From Thiocystis violacea (GTDB lineage Bacteria; Pseudomonadota; Gammaproteobacteria; Chromatiales; Chromatiaceae), in assembly GCF_016583575.1 (NCBI RefSeq), contig NZ_NRRG01000004.1:1-64000 (forward strand): a DNA stretch of 64,000 bases. Reading direction: 5' to 3'. Under the pieces are notes generated by a model that saw only the letters and a program-made list of their open reading frames with translations, was not told the DNA's origin and did not search any database. The translations under genes and the position numbers were made by a program. This document shows positions 8,598-16,868 of the stretch, in pieces. Within the stretch, counting starts at the first letter, position 1. Each line of letters opens with the position of its first letter.

Positions 8598-8974
8598 TAG
8601 GTTCCGAGACGTTGTTCACGGTTGAGGCTCTGAATGACGTGCGCGTGAAGCGCTGTGAACGCACGCGACATGGGGCGCACGGACGCGGTTGTTTGCGTGA
8701 CCAGAGGGCCGCCCCCGGCAGCGCCTCATGAGGCGCGACCAAGAGACGCTCAGGGCGACGTCTGTGCGGCCACGATGGATGGGGGTGCCGAGCGGCTCGG
8801 CACGAGCAAGGAGGCGAGCCCTGGAATGACGGGCGCCTGAACTTGGCATGCAAACGACGATCGGTTTGAGAGTCACCCGCGGCCTGGCTTTCCGTCCTCT
8901 CGCCAAAACCGCGAGCCGAGGGACGATGGTCGGTTGAGTCGACCGCGATCCGCGTGGTGACTCTATGGTGACTC
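8598..8974. other. No gene seen
   Basis: About 380 bases between the IS21 right end and the tRNA-Lys terminator. Frames on either strand have no family features, and I see no repeats apart from the IS target duplication. Confidence 0.4.
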
Positions 8975-9012
8975 AAAGAAAAACGGCTTAGGCTAATCTA
9001 GCCTAAGCCGTT
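8975..9012 (-). terminator. Intrinsic terminator of the original (pre-insertion) tRNA-Lys gene
   Basis: Arms 8982-8994 and 9000-9012 pair perfectly over 13 bp with a 5-nt loop, and the minus strand continues with TTTTTCTTT. It lies directly downstream of the displaced tRNA 3' half at 9020-9067, so it was the natural terminator of tRNA-Lys before the element inserted. Confidence 0.75.
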
Positions 9013-9019
9013 GATTTTA

Positions 9020-9067
9020 TGGTGCGCCCTGCGCGACTCGAACGCGCGACCACCTGATTAAAAGTCT
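9020..9067 (-). repeat. Displaced 3' half of tRNA-Lys (distal attachment site)
   Basis: Read on the minus strand this matches tRNA-Lys from the anticodon loop through the T arm to CCA. It differs from the functional gene at two positions of the T stem that are base-paired (C:G here, T:A in the intact gene), and by one extra A in the anticodon loop, where identity stops. The identical block is 9047-9063. It is the host 3' end displaced by the integrated element. Confidence 0.85.
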
Positions 9068-9432
9068 CGATTGGCAACGTCCAGCAACATTCAGCAATAG
9101 CAATAACAATAGCATACCCGCCCCAATGTGTCCCAAGAGCGTTGCATTTATCCGCGCTTGATTGTCACCAGTGGCCCAAGAATGGCCCATCGCGACCAGG
9201 GCTCATGGCGCGCGGGTCTGAAATCCGCTTGATTCGGCTCTCATCAAGGGTGAATTCTGTCCGCCGTGGCCCTGGAAAGGCCCGCGAATCGATCGCGTCT
9301 TGATGAAAACCTTTTGATACAAATGCTTGGGCTATCAGACCTCCTGATTGACTATCTTAAGCTGTCGTTTCTTGCCTTGTGTTGTACACTCTAGCCTGAC
9401 CTTGACGCTACCCAACAGGCAGGGGCACACCC
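9068..9432. other. Element end region upstream of the integrase gene
   Basis: No gene. It holds a 20-bp sequence at 9171-9190 (GTGGCCCAAGAATGGCCCAT) that recurs in direct orientation with one mismatch at 21256-21275, near the other end of the element. These may be arm-type integrase or excisionase sites. A repetitive CAGCAACATTCAGCAATAG stretch lies at about 9082-9100. Confidence 0.5.
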
Positions 9433-10539
9433 ATGGCGAACATCGAGAAGCGCACCGACTCCAACGGCGCGACCAGTTATCGGGTCCGGATCCGGCGCAA
9501 GGGGCACAAGACCCAAACCGCGACCTTCCCCCGCCTGACCGACGCCAAGCGCTGGGCACAGCAAACCGAGGCCGCCATCATTGAGGGGCGCCACTTCGTG
9601 GCGACCGAGGCCAAGCGGCACACCATGGGCGAATTGATCGAGCGGTATGTTCGCGATGTGATGCCAACCAAGAAGGCCGGGAGCCAGGCGACCCAGCTTC
9701 AACAGTTGGCGTGGTGGAAGGCGCGCATCGGCGAAAAGACGCTGGCCGACTGTACCCCCGCTTTCCTGGCGGAGTGTCGCGACACCTTGAGCCGCGAACC
9801 GATACCGAGTCTCGCCACCGTCCCCGCTCCAGACGCCCCCGAACGCTTGCGCTCTCCCGCCACCGTCAATCGCTACCTGGCGGTCCTGAGTCACGCCTTC
9901 ACCGTGGCGGTCAAGGAATGGGGCTGGATCGAGAGCAACCCCTTACTGAAGGTCACCAAGCCCAAGGAGCCGCGCGGGCGCGTGCGCTACCTTTCCGACG
10001 CCGAGCGCGAACGGCTGCTTGAAGCCTGCCAGGCCGGCGGCAACCCGGATTTGTACCTGGCTGTCGTCTTGGCCCTGTCCACCGGCGCCCGGCAACAGGA
10101 AATCATGGGGCTACGCTGGGGACAGGTCGATTTCGCCCGGCGCGTGGCCATCCTGGAAGAGACCAAGAACGACGAACGCCGCGCCCTGCCCTTGACCGGG
10201 CTCGCCTTGGAGCGGTTGCGCGAGCGCGCCAAGGTCCGGCGCCTGGATACCGATCTGGTCTTCCCCGGCCGCGTCCATCCCAGTCATCCGGTTGACCTGC
10301 GAACGCCTTGGGAAACCGCCTTGAAGCGTGCCGAAATCACGGATTTCCGCTGGCACGATCTCCGGCATTCGGCCGCGTCCTATCTGGCCATGGGTGGCGC
10401 CAGTCTGGCCGAAATCGCCGCGATCCTTGGTCATAAGACCCTGAGCATGGTCAAGCGCTATGCCCACCTGAGCGACGACCACACATCGGCCGTGGTGGAG
10501 CGGATGAACGCGCGGATCTTCGGGGATGGCGGGAAATGA
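9433..10539 (+). CDS. Tyrosine-family site-specific integrase
   Basis: 368 residues. The N-terminal arm-binding domain is at about 1-55 (SYRVRIRRKGHKTQTATFPRL), the core-binding SAM-like domain at about 65-170, and the catalytic domain after 185. Catalytic residues are visible: R220 (STGARQQE), K245, H308 and R311 (HDLRHSA), H334 (ILGHKT) and Y343 (KRYAHLS). It recombines the element's attachment site with the anticodon-loop region of tRNA-Lys, whose copies lie at 9020 and 21322. The following gene overlaps it by 4 bp (ATGA), so both are probably co-translated. Confidence 0.93.
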   Translation: MANIEKRTDSNGATSYRVRIRRKGHKTQTATFPRLTDAKRWAQQTEAAIIEGRHFVATEAKRHTMGELIERYVRDVMPTKKAGSQATQLQQLAWWKARIGEKTLADCTPAFLAECRDTLSREPIPSLATVPAPDAPERLRSPATVNRYLAVLSHAFTVAVKEWGWIESNPLLKVTKPKEPRGRVRYLSDAERERLLEACQAGGNPDLYLAVVLALSTGARQQEIMGLRWGQVDFARRVAILEETKNDERRALPLTGLALERLRERAKVRRLDTDLVFPGRVHPSHPVDLRTPWETALKRAEITDFRWHDLRHSAASYLAMGGASLAEIAAILGHKTLSMVKRYAHLSDDHTSAVVERMNARIFGDGGK

Positions 10540-11435
10540 CCACCCAAAAACTTGATGATCTGTTACTCCATGCAGCCGAACTGCTGAGCGAATGCCTCAA
10601 CAAAGACGCTACGTCGCGCCAAATGGAGCGCGCGGCGATGATGCTTGAACGCTGTTGGCGATCTTGGCAGCGCGAGATGGAGTGGCGCTTGTTCTTCCCC
10701 TTCTACCCGGCAAAGGGCAAGAGGCCGCCTGAACCATTGCCAGAAATCGATTTTGACGCGGCACACTCGAAAGACCCTGAGCGACGCAAGCCAGTCATGG
10801 AGCAACTGCGAGCCAAGCTCGGCGATGATGGATCGCTGGACGATTGGCCGCTCTACCTCGACCGCGAGGCGATCGACGCCGCATTGGACGGCGGCCCTGT
10901 GTCGCTATTCGAGGCCGCCGTTCTGATTGGGGATCGGGTCTCTTGTCTTGCCGCACCCCTGGTTCTGGAGGCCCCTGAGCTGTTCACTTGCGCATGGGCA
11001 CGCGGCGAGATTGACCCGCGCCACCCTTCGACCCTGGTCAAGTACAGCGACCACCCCGGCGAAGTCCCGGACCTGTCTTGGAAACTGTACCCGGAGGAGG
11101 TTGACGCCTTTGCGATGGAGCGATGGGGCGAGGCGATATTTGCCCGCTCCGACCCTGAGCCAGTGACCACGGAGGACAGCGCCAAGGCTGAGAGATCAGA
11201 GCCCGATCTAGGCCCTCGGACCCCTCATACCCTTTACCGCATCATCCGCGCCCTAACGCTGGCGCTTGCCAAGACCGACCCGGAGACGTTCGAGAAGGAC
11301 GGCCGGCCCAAAGTCGGATGCCACAAGAAGCGGGGAACCGTTTCCGGCATCGTCGGCCACCTGATTGAAGGCAAGTTTTCCGACCTGGAGACAACCGCCC
11401 TTGAGACGCACATCAACAAGGCCCTGAAAGACTGA
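10536..11435 (+). CDS. Unknown element protein co-translated with integrase
   Basis: 299 residues, soluble, with no signal or membrane segment. The N-terminal third is helical (LDDLLLHAAELLSECLNKD), and the C-terminal part (TPHTLYRIIRALTLALAKTDPETF… KKRGTVSGIVGHLIEGKF) resembles the helical tail of small DNA-associated proteins. I do not recognise a family. The ATGA overlap with the integrase gene suggests a role in integration control or maintenance. Confidence 0.65.
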   Translation: MTTQKLDDLLLHAAELLSECLNKDATSRQMERAAMMLERCWRSWQREMEWRLFFPFYPAKGKRPPEPLPEIDFDAAHSKDPERRKPVMEQLRAKLGDDGSLDDWPLYLDREAIDAALDGGPVSLFEAAVLIGDRVSCLAAPLVLEAPELFTCAWARGEIDPRHPSTLVKYSDHPGEVPDLSWKLYPEEVDAFAMERWGEAIFARSDPEPVTTEDSAKAERSEPDLGPRTPHTLYRIIRALTLALAKTDPETFEKDGRPKVGCHKKRGTVSGIVGHLIEGKFSDLETTALETHINKALKD

Positions 11436-11557
11436 TTGCGTCCCGCGTTTCCCGTCTTTCCCGGACGGGACCACGCCACCACAACGACGCCGCACCATTC
11501 CCCGCAACGCGACGCTAACCACGTCGCGGACCTTCAACCCCTTGCGAGGTATGGCGC

Positions 11558-11800
11558 ATGCCCACCACCCCCATGGCCGCGACCCCGATCCCGGCCCCAT
11601 CCCGTTCACTGCTGACTGTTCGCCAGTTGGCCACCCAGCAACCCGCCCTGACCGAGGGCGGCATCCGCTGGGACTTGTTCAACCGCGACCACAACGGGCT
11701 GTCCAAGTCCGGCGCCATTTTCAGGCGCGGCCGTCGCATCTTGATCGACCCGGAAAGCTATCTCGCCTGGATGACCACCCAGCGAGAGCGCGCGGCTTAA
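11558..11800 (+). CDS. AlpA/excisionase-type DNA-binding protein
   Basis: 80 residues with the pattern LTVRQLA…ALTEGGIRWDLFN…GLSKSGAIFRRGRRILIDPESYLAWM, a winged-helix of the MerR/AlpA excisionase kind: helix-turn-helix at about 20-40, wing GAIFRRGRRILI, closing helix. Such proteins bend attachment-site DNA and promote excision, or activate the integrase promoter. Its place near the integrase gene supports this. The ATG is the first in frame. Confidence 0.7.
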   Translation: MPTTPMAATPIPAPSRSLLTVRQLATQQPALTEGGIRWDLFNRDHNGLSKSGAIFRRGRRILIDPESYLAWMTTQRERAA

Positions 11801-11812
11801 GCGGAGGTCGCC

Positions 11813-11944
11813 ATGCCCAGGAAGAGCAGAATTCGAATGCGCGGCAACAAGCTGCGGGAGCAATGGAAAACCCCGGCGCGCGAGCTGGTGTGGCACCGTC
11901 GCCATGACCGCATCGACCCCAAGAAGCGAGGTCGCCATGGATAA
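11813..11944 (+). CDS. Small basic protein of unknown function
   Basis: A 43-residue ORF starting ATG 11813 after GGAGG at 11803. It is very basic (MPRKSRIRMRGNKLREQW…). Its stop overlaps the next gene's ATG at 11937 by 8 bases, and both start codons are preceded by AGGTCGCC, suggesting coupled translation. It is too short for family assignment; it may bind nucleic acid or act as a leader for the next gene. Confidence 0.4.
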   Translation: MPRKSRIRMRGNKLREQWKTPARELVWHRRHDRIDPKKRGRHG

Positions 11945-12275
11945 GGCCCGTCAGTCCCAGTACGACCGCATCAAGGCCGCGCTCCTGGCGCGGGCTCCGG
12001 TCGATCCCGTCTCGGCCTTCCAGCATGGGCTGGGGGTGAGGGTCGCCGCGTCCATCCATCGCTTGCGCCGGCGCGACGGCTGGCCGATCGAAACGTTCAT
12101 GGATGAGCGCGGGCTCGCGCATTACGCCTTGCCCGATGGCTGGCAACCGCCCGTCGATCCGTGCGCCGGACATGAAAAAGGCCCGATGCGCGAACATCGA
12201 GCCGTTGATTTGGGCGCCCAACCCGGAGTAGCCTGTCAGCCGTCCGTGGATCCCCTGCAAGGGATCCACGACTAA
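11937..12275 (+). CDS. Winged-helix-like small protein
   Basis: 112 residues from ATG 11937 (MDKARQSQYDRIKAALLAR), preceded by GAGGTCGCC; an upstream in-frame ATG at 11904 lacks such a site. Residues 5-60 have a helix-turn-helix then wing pattern (ALLARAPVDPVSAFQHGLGVRVAASIHRLRRRDGWPIETFMDERGLAHYAL), common in small regulators on mobile elements. The C-terminal 40 residues look unstructured. The partner site is unknown. Confidence 0.6.
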   Translation: MDKARQSQYDRIKAALLARAPVDPVSAFQHGLGVRVAASIHRLRRRDGWPIETFMDERGLAHYALPDGWQPPVDPCAGHEKGPMREHRAVDLGAQPGVACQPSVDPLQGIHD

Positions 12276-12413
12276 GCTCCGACCGCGACACGATCAGAGC
12301 ACCGGCGTGAACAAGTATATCCCATGGGTCCGTGCGTCCGCACGTGCCCGCCGTTCATGCCTCTGCCCGTTCCTGATGCGGTCGGTTACTCCATCCAAGT
12401 GAGAACCGACCCA

Positions 12414-12728
12414 ATGTCCAAGCTCAACCCCGCTACCCGTGCCCAGCTCGCCGCCGATCTAATCCACGTCGTTTGGCATCCGAACATTTCCGCTCGCGCT
12501 CACCTGAACGACGCCCATGCCACGGCCGCCGGACTCGCGAGCTTGCTCCACACCCATTGCGACCAGCATGCCTTCAGCTCCGACCAGTTGAACGCGGCCG
12601 AACTCAAGGCGCTGGCCAGCGCGCTCAAGCAGCAAATCGCCCTCGCCGATCTGATCTCTGAGTATCTGGACTTGGAGTCCCAGGCCACCCAGGGCGAATC
12701 CGCCAAGCTCAAGGGGGTGGCGGCATGA
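12414..12728 (+). CDS. Unknown element protein
   Basis: 104 residues from ATG 12414 (MSKLNPATRAQLAADLIHVVWH). Predicted mostly helical (AAELKALASALKQQIALADLISEYLDLES). No family recognised. It begins the block of overlapping genes that runs to 16567: its stop overlaps the next ATG (ATGA at 12725-12728). Confidence 0.6.
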   Translation: MSKLNPATRAQLAADLIHVVWHPNISARAHLNDAHATAAGLASLLHTHCDQHAFSSDQLNAAELKALASALKQQIALADLISEYLDLESQATQGESAKLKGVAA

Positions 12729-13138
12729 GCCCATCAAGCGTCTTGCACTCATGCCCCGATCCGCTCGAAGCGCTGGCGGACATCTATCTCGATCTGTCCG
12801 CCAGCGAGCGCCTGGCGCTGGGCACCTTCATCGACAGCCGCCACGGCCACGACTCCCAGGCCGCGCTTTCGGATCTGGTCCGGCGCGGATTGCGCGAAGT
12901 CGTCACCGAGGTTGTGCCCCTGGGTCCGACGGTCGACGCCACCCAACACACCAGAAGCGAATTCACCCGCTGGCTGGCCAAGACCGAGGCCGAGCGGTTA
13001 CTGATTCTCGCCGAGCAGGATGTGGTGCGGCTCCGGCGCCAGCTCCGCGACGCCCAAGACCGAGCGAGGGACGCCCGGAGCTTCGCGGAGGCCGCGCGCC
13101 TGGCGTGGGACATCGCTTTCAAGAGGGCCGACTCATGA
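12725..13138 (+). CDS. Unknown helical element protein
   Basis: 137 residues. The first part (LEALADIYLDLSASERLALGTFID) resembles a short helical motif of regulatory proteins; the C-terminal half is a long amphipathic helix with coiled-coil character (AEQDVVRLRRQLRDAQDRARDAR). It overlaps both neighbours by ATGA. Its place before the primase suggests a replication accessory role, which is inference only. Confidence 0.6.
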   Translation: MSPSSVLHSCPDPLEALADIYLDLSASERLALGTFIDSRHGHDSQAALSDLVRRGLREVVTEVVPLGPTVDATQHTRSEFTRWLAKTEAERLLILAEQDVVRLRRQLRDAQDRARDARSFAEAARLAWDIAFKRADS

Positions 13139-14082
13139 CCAACGCCCCCCATCGGGGGGCTTCGGCCCCCATCCCCGTCGTCAACCTCTGGCGGGTGAGC
13201 GACCACTTCGCCGCCGCTCTCGCCGCCGCTGGTCTGGGAGCCCCAGAGATCGTGGCGGACGGCGTGCTGCATCGCTTTCGCACCCCCGACGATCGGCACG
13301 GACAGCGCTCCGGCTGGTTTGTGCTGTACGTTGACGAGCGGCCCGCCGGCGCCTTCGGGTCCTGGAAGACCGGCGCGACCGGATCTTGGTCCTGGGAGTC
13401 TGGCGATCGACTGACGCCCGCCGAGCGCGCCGAGCTCCGGGATCGGGTCGCGCGCGCCAAACGTCGTAGCCAAGACGAGCGGGAACGCCAGTATCGGGAA
13501 GCCGCCATCCGTGCATCCGCCATCTGGCAGGCGTCCGTGCCGACCGACGCCAATCATCCGTATCTGCGCCGCAAGGCGATTGAGCCCCACGGCGCGCGCC
13601 TGGATCGGCGCGGCTGTCTGGTCCTCCCGGTCGGAGACGGCGAGCACCTGAGCACCCTGCAATTCATCGCCCCGGACGGCAACAAACGGTTTCTCACGGG
13701 GGGGCGGATCACGGGAGGCTGGATGGAAATCCAGGGAGATGGAGACGGCGGCCCCCTCCTGATCGGCGAAGGCTTCGCCACCCTGGCGACCCTGCGCCAA
13801 GAGACCGGTTGCCGCGCCATCGTGGCGTTCAATGCCGGAAACTTGTTCTCCGTCGCGCGCGCCATCCGTCGACGGCATCCCCATGACGACATCATCCTTT
13901 GCGGCGATGACGACCGCTGGACCGAGGGCAACCCCGGACGCACCAAGGCCCGCGCGGCGGCGCTGGCGATCGGGGCCAAGCTCCTGATGCCAGACTTCAC
14001 CGGGCTCGATCTGAGCACCTGGCCCACCGACTTCAACGACCTGTACCGCTTGCGCCGCGCGTGCGAGAGGAGCGCGTCATGA
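13135..14082 (+). CDS. TOPRIM-domain primase-like protein
   Basis: 315 residues from ATG 13135, which overlaps the previous stop. The N-terminal part (about 15-160) contains a zinc-free primase-like module (GVLHRFRTPDDRHGQRSGWFVLY, HPYLRRKAI). The TOPRIM fold is at about 205-290 with E212 (LLIGEGFATLATL) and the acidic cluster D258-D260 (IILCGDDDR). Such proteins prime replication of integrative elements and plasmids, next to a DUF927/helicase partner as here. It ends with an ATGA overlap into the helicase gene. Confidence 0.82.
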   Translation: MTNAPHRGASAPIPVVNLWRVSDHFAAALAAAGLGAPEIVADGVLHRFRTPDDRHGQRSGWFVLYVDERPAGAFGSWKTGATGSWSWESGDRLTPAERAELRDRVARAKRRSQDERERQYREAAIRASAIWQASVPTDANHPYLRRKAIEPHGARLDRRGCLVLPVGDGEHLSTLQFIAPDGNKRFLTGGRITGGWMEIQGDGDGGPLLIGEGFATLATLRQETGCRAIVAFNAGNLFSVARAIRRRHPHDDIILCGDDDRWTEGNPGRTKARAAALAIGAKLLMPDFTGLDLSTWPTDFNDLYRLRRACERSAS

Positions 14083-16097
14083 GCACCAGTAAAAAACCCC
14101 GTCGCGGGATCCGCGTCAAGCCGGAAACGCCTGCCGCATCGTCGAATCTTGACCAGCCAGACGCCCCAACATCATCACTTTCCCATGGGACCGATGGGAC
14201 CGATGGGACCGCCTTGATTGGCAAGGGGAAATCCGGTCCCATGACGCCGCAATCCTCATGGGACCGATGGGACCGGGAGGTTCTGGAGTCGGCGATAAAC
14301 CCCGCCATCACGGCGCCGCAAGAGGATGACATCCTGGTGGAGGCGCCCCCGGACGTGAGTCAGTGCCCATGCTGGCGCTGCTATCTCGACTGGTGGCGGG
14401 ATGGTGAAAACAAGCGCGCCCCAGGCGTGTATCACCATGATCGAGAGAAGCGCGAAGGGGATGAGACGCGCGCGGACAAGTGGGTTTGCGGCCCGCTGGT
14501 CGTGCTGGCCACCACCTTCGACCAGCGCGGCGAATCCTTTGGGCGCCTGCTGAGATTTCAGGATGTGCGTGGGCGCTGGCACGAATGGAACATGCCCATG
14601 CGCCTGCTGCGGGGCACCGCCGATGAGTTGCGCGGCGAGTTGCTCGACCTTGGCTTGGCGATCAGTCCAAACGCCCGTGACCGTCTATCGCATTACCTGA
14701 TGCATCGAGCGCCCCAGCGCGAGGTGATATCCGCGCTATCGCTCGGATGGCATGACGATACCTTCGTTTTCCCAGACGTGGCCATCGGCCCCGCCGAGAT
14801 CCGCTATCAGTCCGAGAGCGCGGCGCCGGCGGATTACGATCAGCGGGGAACCCTGGATGACTGGCGCGCGAACGTCGCCGCCCTGGCATCGGGGAACACC
14901 TGCTTGACGCTGGCGATTTCGGCCGCGCTGGCGGGTCCGCTGTTGGCGCGTGTCCACCTTGAATCCTGTGGTCTGCACTTCCACGGCGACTCATCGGGAG
15001 GCAAAACAACCGCCTTGCAAGCCGCCGTATCGGTGTGGGGCTCTCGGGACATGCTGCGCACCTGGCGCGCCACGGGCAACGGACTGGAGGCCGCCGCCGC
15101 CGAGTCCACGGATGCCTTGCTCGCCTTGGACGAGATCAGCGAAGCCGATGGGCGCGAGATCGGAAGCATCGTCTACGCCTTGGCCAACGGTCGCGGAAAG
15201 TCGCGGGCCAACCGCTCGGGAGGCGCGCGAAGGATTGCTCGCTGGCGGACGGTTGTCTTGTCCAGCGGCGAGAAAACCCTTGAGGCGCGCATGCTGGAAG
15301 CCGGCGCCCGCCATCATGCCGGACAAGATGTCCGCCTCCTGAATCTCCCGGTCGACGGCCATCGTCACGGCACGTTCGACACCATCCACGGCCGCGATTC
15401 CGCGCGCGCCTTCGCCGATGAGATCAAGTCGTCCAGCGCGCGCTACTACGGCCGCGCCGGCCGGGCCTTCGTGCGATTCCTCGTGGAGCACTTGGGCGAC
15501 GATTTCGGCGCGATGGTCAAGGAGTTGACCGACCGCCTGCCGACGCGCGAAGGGCAGGAGGCGCGCGCGGCTCGTCAGTTCGCCCTGATCGCGACCGCTG
15601 GCGAACTGGCGACCCAGGCCGGGATTACCGGATGGGAGAAGGGCGCGGCCACGAAGGCGACGGTAAGCGCTTACACCCGATGGAGAGAGGCGCGCGGCCG
15701 TGGCAACGCCGAGGCGACCAAGATCCTGGAAGCCGTCCGCGACTTCATCGAGCGCCACGGCGACACCCGGTTTACTCGGCTCTACGGCGCCGATCGGCCG
15801 TTGAGAGGCGACCGCGCGGGCTACACCGAAACGCTCGGCGAACGCCTGACTTACCTGTTCACGGCATCCGGACTCGGAGAAGCGACACAGGGACACGACC
15901 GCACGCGCGTTCTTGACGCCCTGGAGGCCGCTGGCTGGCTGGTGCTGAAACCGGGGAAACCGCCCCAGAACAAAGGTGAGACGCGGCGGTTGCAACGCAA
16001 GATCGAGGGGCGCGTGGTCACGCTCTACGGGGTCGACGTTCCAGACGAGGGCGAGGGCAACGAGCGAGTGAATCGGCATCTGGAGGTTGTGCAATGA
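14079..16097 (+). CDS. DUF927-family replicative helicase-like ATPase
   Basis: 672 residues from ATG 14079. The N-terminal 70 residues are low complexity and encode GTDGTDGT and WDRWDR from a 9-mer repeat. The DUF927 core holds Walker A GDSSGGKTT at about 303-311 and Walker B ALLALDEIS at about 346-354. DUF927 proteins are RecA/SF3-like motor ATPases found beside TOPRIM primases in phage satellites and integrative elements, and probably unwind the element's origin. The C-terminus (RDFIERHGDTRF…) is a winged-helix-like domain. It overlaps the primase and the next gene by ATGA. Confidence 0.82.
   Translation: MSTSKKPRRGIRVKPETPAASSNLDQPDAPTSSLSHGTDGTDGTALIGKGKSGPMTPQSSWDRWDREVLESAINPAITAPQEDDILVEAPPDVSQCPCWRCYLDWWRDGENKRAPGVYHHDREKREGDETRADKWVCGPLVVLATTFDQRGESFGRLLRFQDVRGRWHEWNMPMRLLRGTADELRGELLDLGLAISPNARDRLSHYLMHRAPQREVISALSLGWHDDTFVFPDVAIGPAEIRYQSESAAPADYDQRGTLDDWRANVAALASGNTCLTLAISAALAGPLLARVHLESCGLHFHGDSSGGKTTALQAAVSVWGSRDMLRTWRATGNGLEAAAAESTDALLALDEISEADGREIGSIVYALANGRGKSRANRSGGARRIARWRTVVLSSGEKTLEARMLEAGARHHAGQDVRLLNLPVDGHRHGTFDTIHGRDSARAFADEIKSSSARYYGRAGRAFVRFLVEHLGDDFGAMVKELTDRLPTREGQEARAARQFALIATAGELATQAGITGWEKGAATKATVSAYTRWREARGRGNAEATKILEAVRDFIERHGDTRFTRLYGADRPLRGDRAGYTETLGERLTYLFTASGLGEATQGHDRTRVLDALEAAGWLVLKPGKPPQNKGETRRLQRKIEGRVVTLYGVDVPDEGEGNERVNRHLEVVQ
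14185..14280 (+). repeat. Composite 9-mer repeat, copy A (inside DUF927 gene)
   Basis: A 59-bp block (14185-14243) starts with tandem ATGGGACCG 9-mers, continues with a unique TTGATTGGCAAGGGGAAATC core and ends GGTCCCATG. A further pair of 9-mers follows at 14258-14277. The whole unit occurs again inverted at 16150-16242, with only two mismatches in the 59-bp block. It is translated as GTDGTDGT… in the host protein. Confidence 0.85.
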
Positions 16098-16567
16098 GCC
16101 TGCTTGAACAGTTCCGGGAGACGATCGGGGAAGCGCTCGGACAGACAACCCCGGTCCCATCGGTCCCATCACAAACACCGGCCCATGGGACCGGATTTCC
16201 CCTTGCCAATCAAAGCAGTCCCATCGGTCCCATCGGTCCCATCACAAAACAAGGATGTCAGGGCGCCAACGGCTGGGAGAGGCCCGCGCTTTCCGGCCTC
16301 GACCAGGCCGCCATCCATGAAGCCATTGAAGAGCGCGCGGCGATTCTGGAGCACGAGGCTCACCTTCCCCGGCCCCAGGCCGAGACCCAAGCCGCCCGCG
16401 CCATGCGGGTCTACCGCTACCGCCTGACCGATCATCCCGACTGGCTGACCCTGATCGCCCCCGGCTGCGACCTGGAGGAGGCCCGCCGCGCGCTGGTCTC
16501 CCGCTTCGGCGCCGAGCGGGTTCTCGACATCCAAGCCCACCAACCATTCGCCAGCGAGGAAGGTTAG
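16094..16567 (+). CDS. Unknown element protein with repeat-encoded linker
   Basis: 157 residues, overlapping the helicase gene by ATGA. After a short N-terminal helix (MSLLEQFRETIGEAL), residues about 18-55 are repeat-encoded low complexity (VPSVPS, GPIGPI). The C-terminal half is a conserved-looking helical domain (AAIHEAIEERAAILEHEA… YRYRLTDHPDWLTLIAPGCDLEEARRAL). Proteins of this layout follow primase-helicase genes in several integrative elements, as I recall, but no function is known to me. Confidence 0.6.
   Translation: MSLLEQFRETIGEALGQTTPVPSVPSQTPAHGTGFPLANQSSPIGPIGPITKQGCQGANGWERPALSGLDQAAIHEAIEERAAILEHEAHLPRPQAETQAARAMRVYRYRLTDHPDWLTLIAPGCDLEEARRALVSRFGAERVLDIQAHQPFASEEG
16150..16242 (-). 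repeat. Composite 9-mer repeat, copy B (inverted)
   Basis: Reverse complement of copy A. The 59-bp block lies at 16184-16242 and the outer 9-mer pair at 16153-16170. It sits in the N-terminal codons of the gene at 16094, read as SSPIGPIGPI. The two copies bracket the DUF927 gene as a large inverted repeat about 2 kb apart. Confidence 0.85.
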
Positions 16568-16569
16568 CG

Positions 16570-16770
16570 ATGAGCATGAAATACATTAGGGACAGATACG
16601 GGGTGCCGGCAAAACGCGGAGCCAGGATCAGATTTACCGATTCCAATGGCGTCCAGTGGATCGGCAGAGTCAAGAGCGCGCCCGGACACCGAATTCATGT
16701 GGCCTTTCCGGAATTTCCGAGAGGGACGGCCATCCTTCATCCGACGTGGAACGTAGAGTATTTGTCTTGA
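16570..16770 (+). CDS. Small conserved element protein
   Basis: 66 residues (MSMKYIRDRYGVPAKRGARIRF). The layout, YGVPAKRG then a beta-rich segment and a final HPTWNVEYL, is one I recall from short hypothetical proteins in phages and integrative elements; an SH3-like barrel is plausible. It follows the previous stop by two bases and ends the overlapping gene block. Confidence 0.6.
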   Translation: MSMKYIRDRYGVPAKRGARIRFTDSNGVQWIGRVKSAPGHRIHVAFPEFPRGTAILHPTWNVEYLS

Positions 16771-16793
16771 CCATCGGCCATAGAAGTAATGCC

Positions 16794-16817
16794 GTTTCAC
16801 GTTCACCAACGTTCACA
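16794..16817 (-). promoter_or_regulatory. GTGAAC-type short repeats, candidate origin iterons
   Basis: On the minus strand the segment contains TGTGAAC (16811-16817), GGTGAAC (16801-16807) and the variant GTGAAAC (16794-16800). These resemble the GGTGAACA iterons bound by the P4 alpha replication protein. They sit in the non-coding gap after the replication genes. The match is short, so this is a suggestion. Confidence 0.3.
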
Positions 16818-16868
16818 GAGACATCCAATCGGCCGCGAGGCCCTGACCACCCACCACCCGGACGCCCC

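Noticed and set aside
8616-8906. Minus-strand ORF of 96 residues
   Set aside because: Arg/His/Pro-rich without any domain pattern or ribosome binding site.
9020-9067. Second tRNA-Lys gene
   Set aside because: Only the 3' half is present; sequence beyond the anticodon loop does not form a tRNA.
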